From assembly GCA_945861815.1 (NCBI GenBank), contig CAMAVV010000096.1:1-6479 (forward strand): 6,479 bases of DNA. The letters are read 5' to 3'. Positions 6,145 to 6,479 of this stretch are shown here, one piece after another. A model generated the notes under the pieces. That model saw only the letters and a program-made list of their open reading frames with translations. It was not told the DNA's origin and ran no database searches. The position numbers and the translations under genes are program-made. Within the stretch, counting starts at the first letter, position 1. Each line of letters starts with the position of its first letter. The stretch is from Thermoflexus hugenholtzii JAD2. GTDB taxonomy: Bacteria; Chloroflexota; Dehalococcoidia; SHYB01.

Positions 6145-6362
6145 AAATCGAATACGACGAACAAGCAGATGCCCTCTACCTGCACTTTCGTAGGATTCAG
6201 CCAGTCGATAGCAGGGACCTCTATGAAGGCGTTACCCTCGACTTGGATGGCAAAGGACGCATCGTCGGCATCGAAATCCTCGATGCCTCTGAGCGAGTGG
6301 GCGTCGAATCGCTCCTTAGAGTCAGCATCTATCGAAGGCCGCTAAAGAAGCTGGCGTCATGA
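6141..6362 (+). CDS. DUF2283-like small protein, putative antitoxin partner
   Basis: A 73-residue protein beginning (M)KIEYDEQADALYLHF, the usual opening of DUF2283, followed by VTLDLDGKGRIVGIEILDAS, the family's other conserved stretch. The GTG at 6141 is preferred to the in-frame GTG at 6129 for three reasons: DUF2283 proteins normally begin at MKIxYD; GGAG (6131-6134) sits 6 nt upstream; and it gives a 4-base GTGA overlap with the upstream stop. The 6129 start would add four residues and have its purine tract too close. Predicted cytoplasmic, with no signal peptide or membrane segment. Its coupling to the DUF4258-like gene suggests it binds or neutralises that protein; this is inference from gene order. 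The stop is TGA at 6360-6362. Confidence 0.78.
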   Translation: MKIEYDEQADALYLHFRRIQPVDSRDLYEGVTLDLDGKGRIVGIEILDASERVGVESLLRVSIYRRPLKKLAS

Positions 6363-6406
6363 CAAAGGTTTGGCCCACTGTTTCCAGCTTCAGTGCCTGC
6401 CGCTGA

Positions 6407-6430
6407 CCGCACCGCGCTACGCTGATGCCA
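6407..6430 (+). repeat. 24-bp imperfect direct repeat, copy 2 (downstream of the small gene pair)
   Basis: Second copy of the element at 5784-5807, same orientation, 22 of 24 identical, with 599 bp between the copies. It lies 45 bp after the DUF2283-like stop and 11 bp before the extended -10 box at 6442. Confidence 0.75.
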
Positions 6431-6441
6431 GGGTGGTCCCG

Positions 6442-6450
6442 TGCTATATT
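6442..6450 (+). promoter_or_regulatory. Extended -10 promoter for a gene beyond the window end
   Basis: TGCTATATT is an extended -10 element (TG, C, then TATATT, 5 of 6 to consensus). CTGATG at 6422-6427 gives a weak -35 match with a 17-bp spacer. It resembles the two extended -10 boxes between the kinase and argS. The expected start point is near 6457. Confidence 0.5.
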
Positions 6451-6476
6451 TGCGCCTATCCCAGGCGGGAGGCGCA
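6451..6476 (+). promoter_or_regulatory. Nested inverted repeat over a start point and Shine-Dalgarno sequence
   Basis: Outer arms TGCGCC (6451-6456) and GGCGCA (6471-6476) pair perfectly. Inside, after a two-base TA bulge, TCCC (6459-6462) pairs with GGGA (6467-6470) around an AGGC loop. The 3' arms contain GGGAGG (6467-6472), a Shine-Dalgarno sequence for a start codon at or just after 6479. If the promoter at 6442 is right, only the inner stem lies fully in the RNA and the full dyad exists in DNA. It could hide the ribosome site or be an operator. Confidence 0.45.
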
Positions 6477-6479
6477 CCA

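Noticed and set aside
910..6362. Recoding of TGA as a sense codon throughout the genome
   Set aside because: The two small genes at the right end stop properly at TGA, one with a tidy GTGA overlap to its partner, so TGA appears to be a normal stop here.

Overview
The window looks like ordinary bacterial chromosome from a moderately GC-rich organism. I would guess Chloroflexota (Dehalococcoidia-like). The main reason is the exported protein with long Pro-Thr linkers (TPTPxPT type), a habit very common in that phylum. The guess rests on style and not on a marker-gene search. Stops used are TAG (recG, the exported protein's distal half, argS, the kinase) and TGA (the two small 3' genes).

Layout, left to right. 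(1) 2-838: the C-terminal third of the RecG helicase, cut by the window edge. (2) 910-3282, + strand: a large multidomain exported protein with a signal peptide, an Ig-like domain, a Cys-containing domain, a TWxG beta-barrel-like domain, a Pro-Thr stalk and a C-terminal beta-rich domain. One in-frame TGA at 2344-2346 breaks it inside the beta-barrel-like domain, so it appears as two ORFs in the same frame (910-2346 and 2353-3282). (3) 3369-3908, - strand: a small P-loop phosphotransferase of unknown substrate, convergent with the exported protein and divergent from argS. (4) 3909-4000: a compact divergent promoter region with facing extended -10 boxes, plus a terminator-like hairpin in the argS leader. 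(5) 4001-5689, + strand: complete arginyl-tRNA synthetase. (6) 5905-6362, + strand: a two-gene unit, DUF4258-like then DUF2283-like, joined by a GTGA stop/start overlap and resembling a toxin-antitoxin module. It lies between two copies of a 24-bp imperfect direct repeat (5784 and 6407). (7) 6442-6479: an extended -10 box, a nested inverted repeat and a Shine-Dalgarno sequence that seem to lead into a gene starting at or just past the window end.

recG and argS are housekeeping genes for DNA repair/replication restart and translation, and they do not form a pathway with their neighbours here. The accessory content is the exported protein, the kinase and the small gene pair. The points most worth checking are the in-frame TGA, the repeat-flanked gene pair, the apparently leaderless kinase promoter and the hairpin over the last Shine-Dalgarno sequence. 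I see no tRNA, rRNA, CRISPR array, transposase or IS element.
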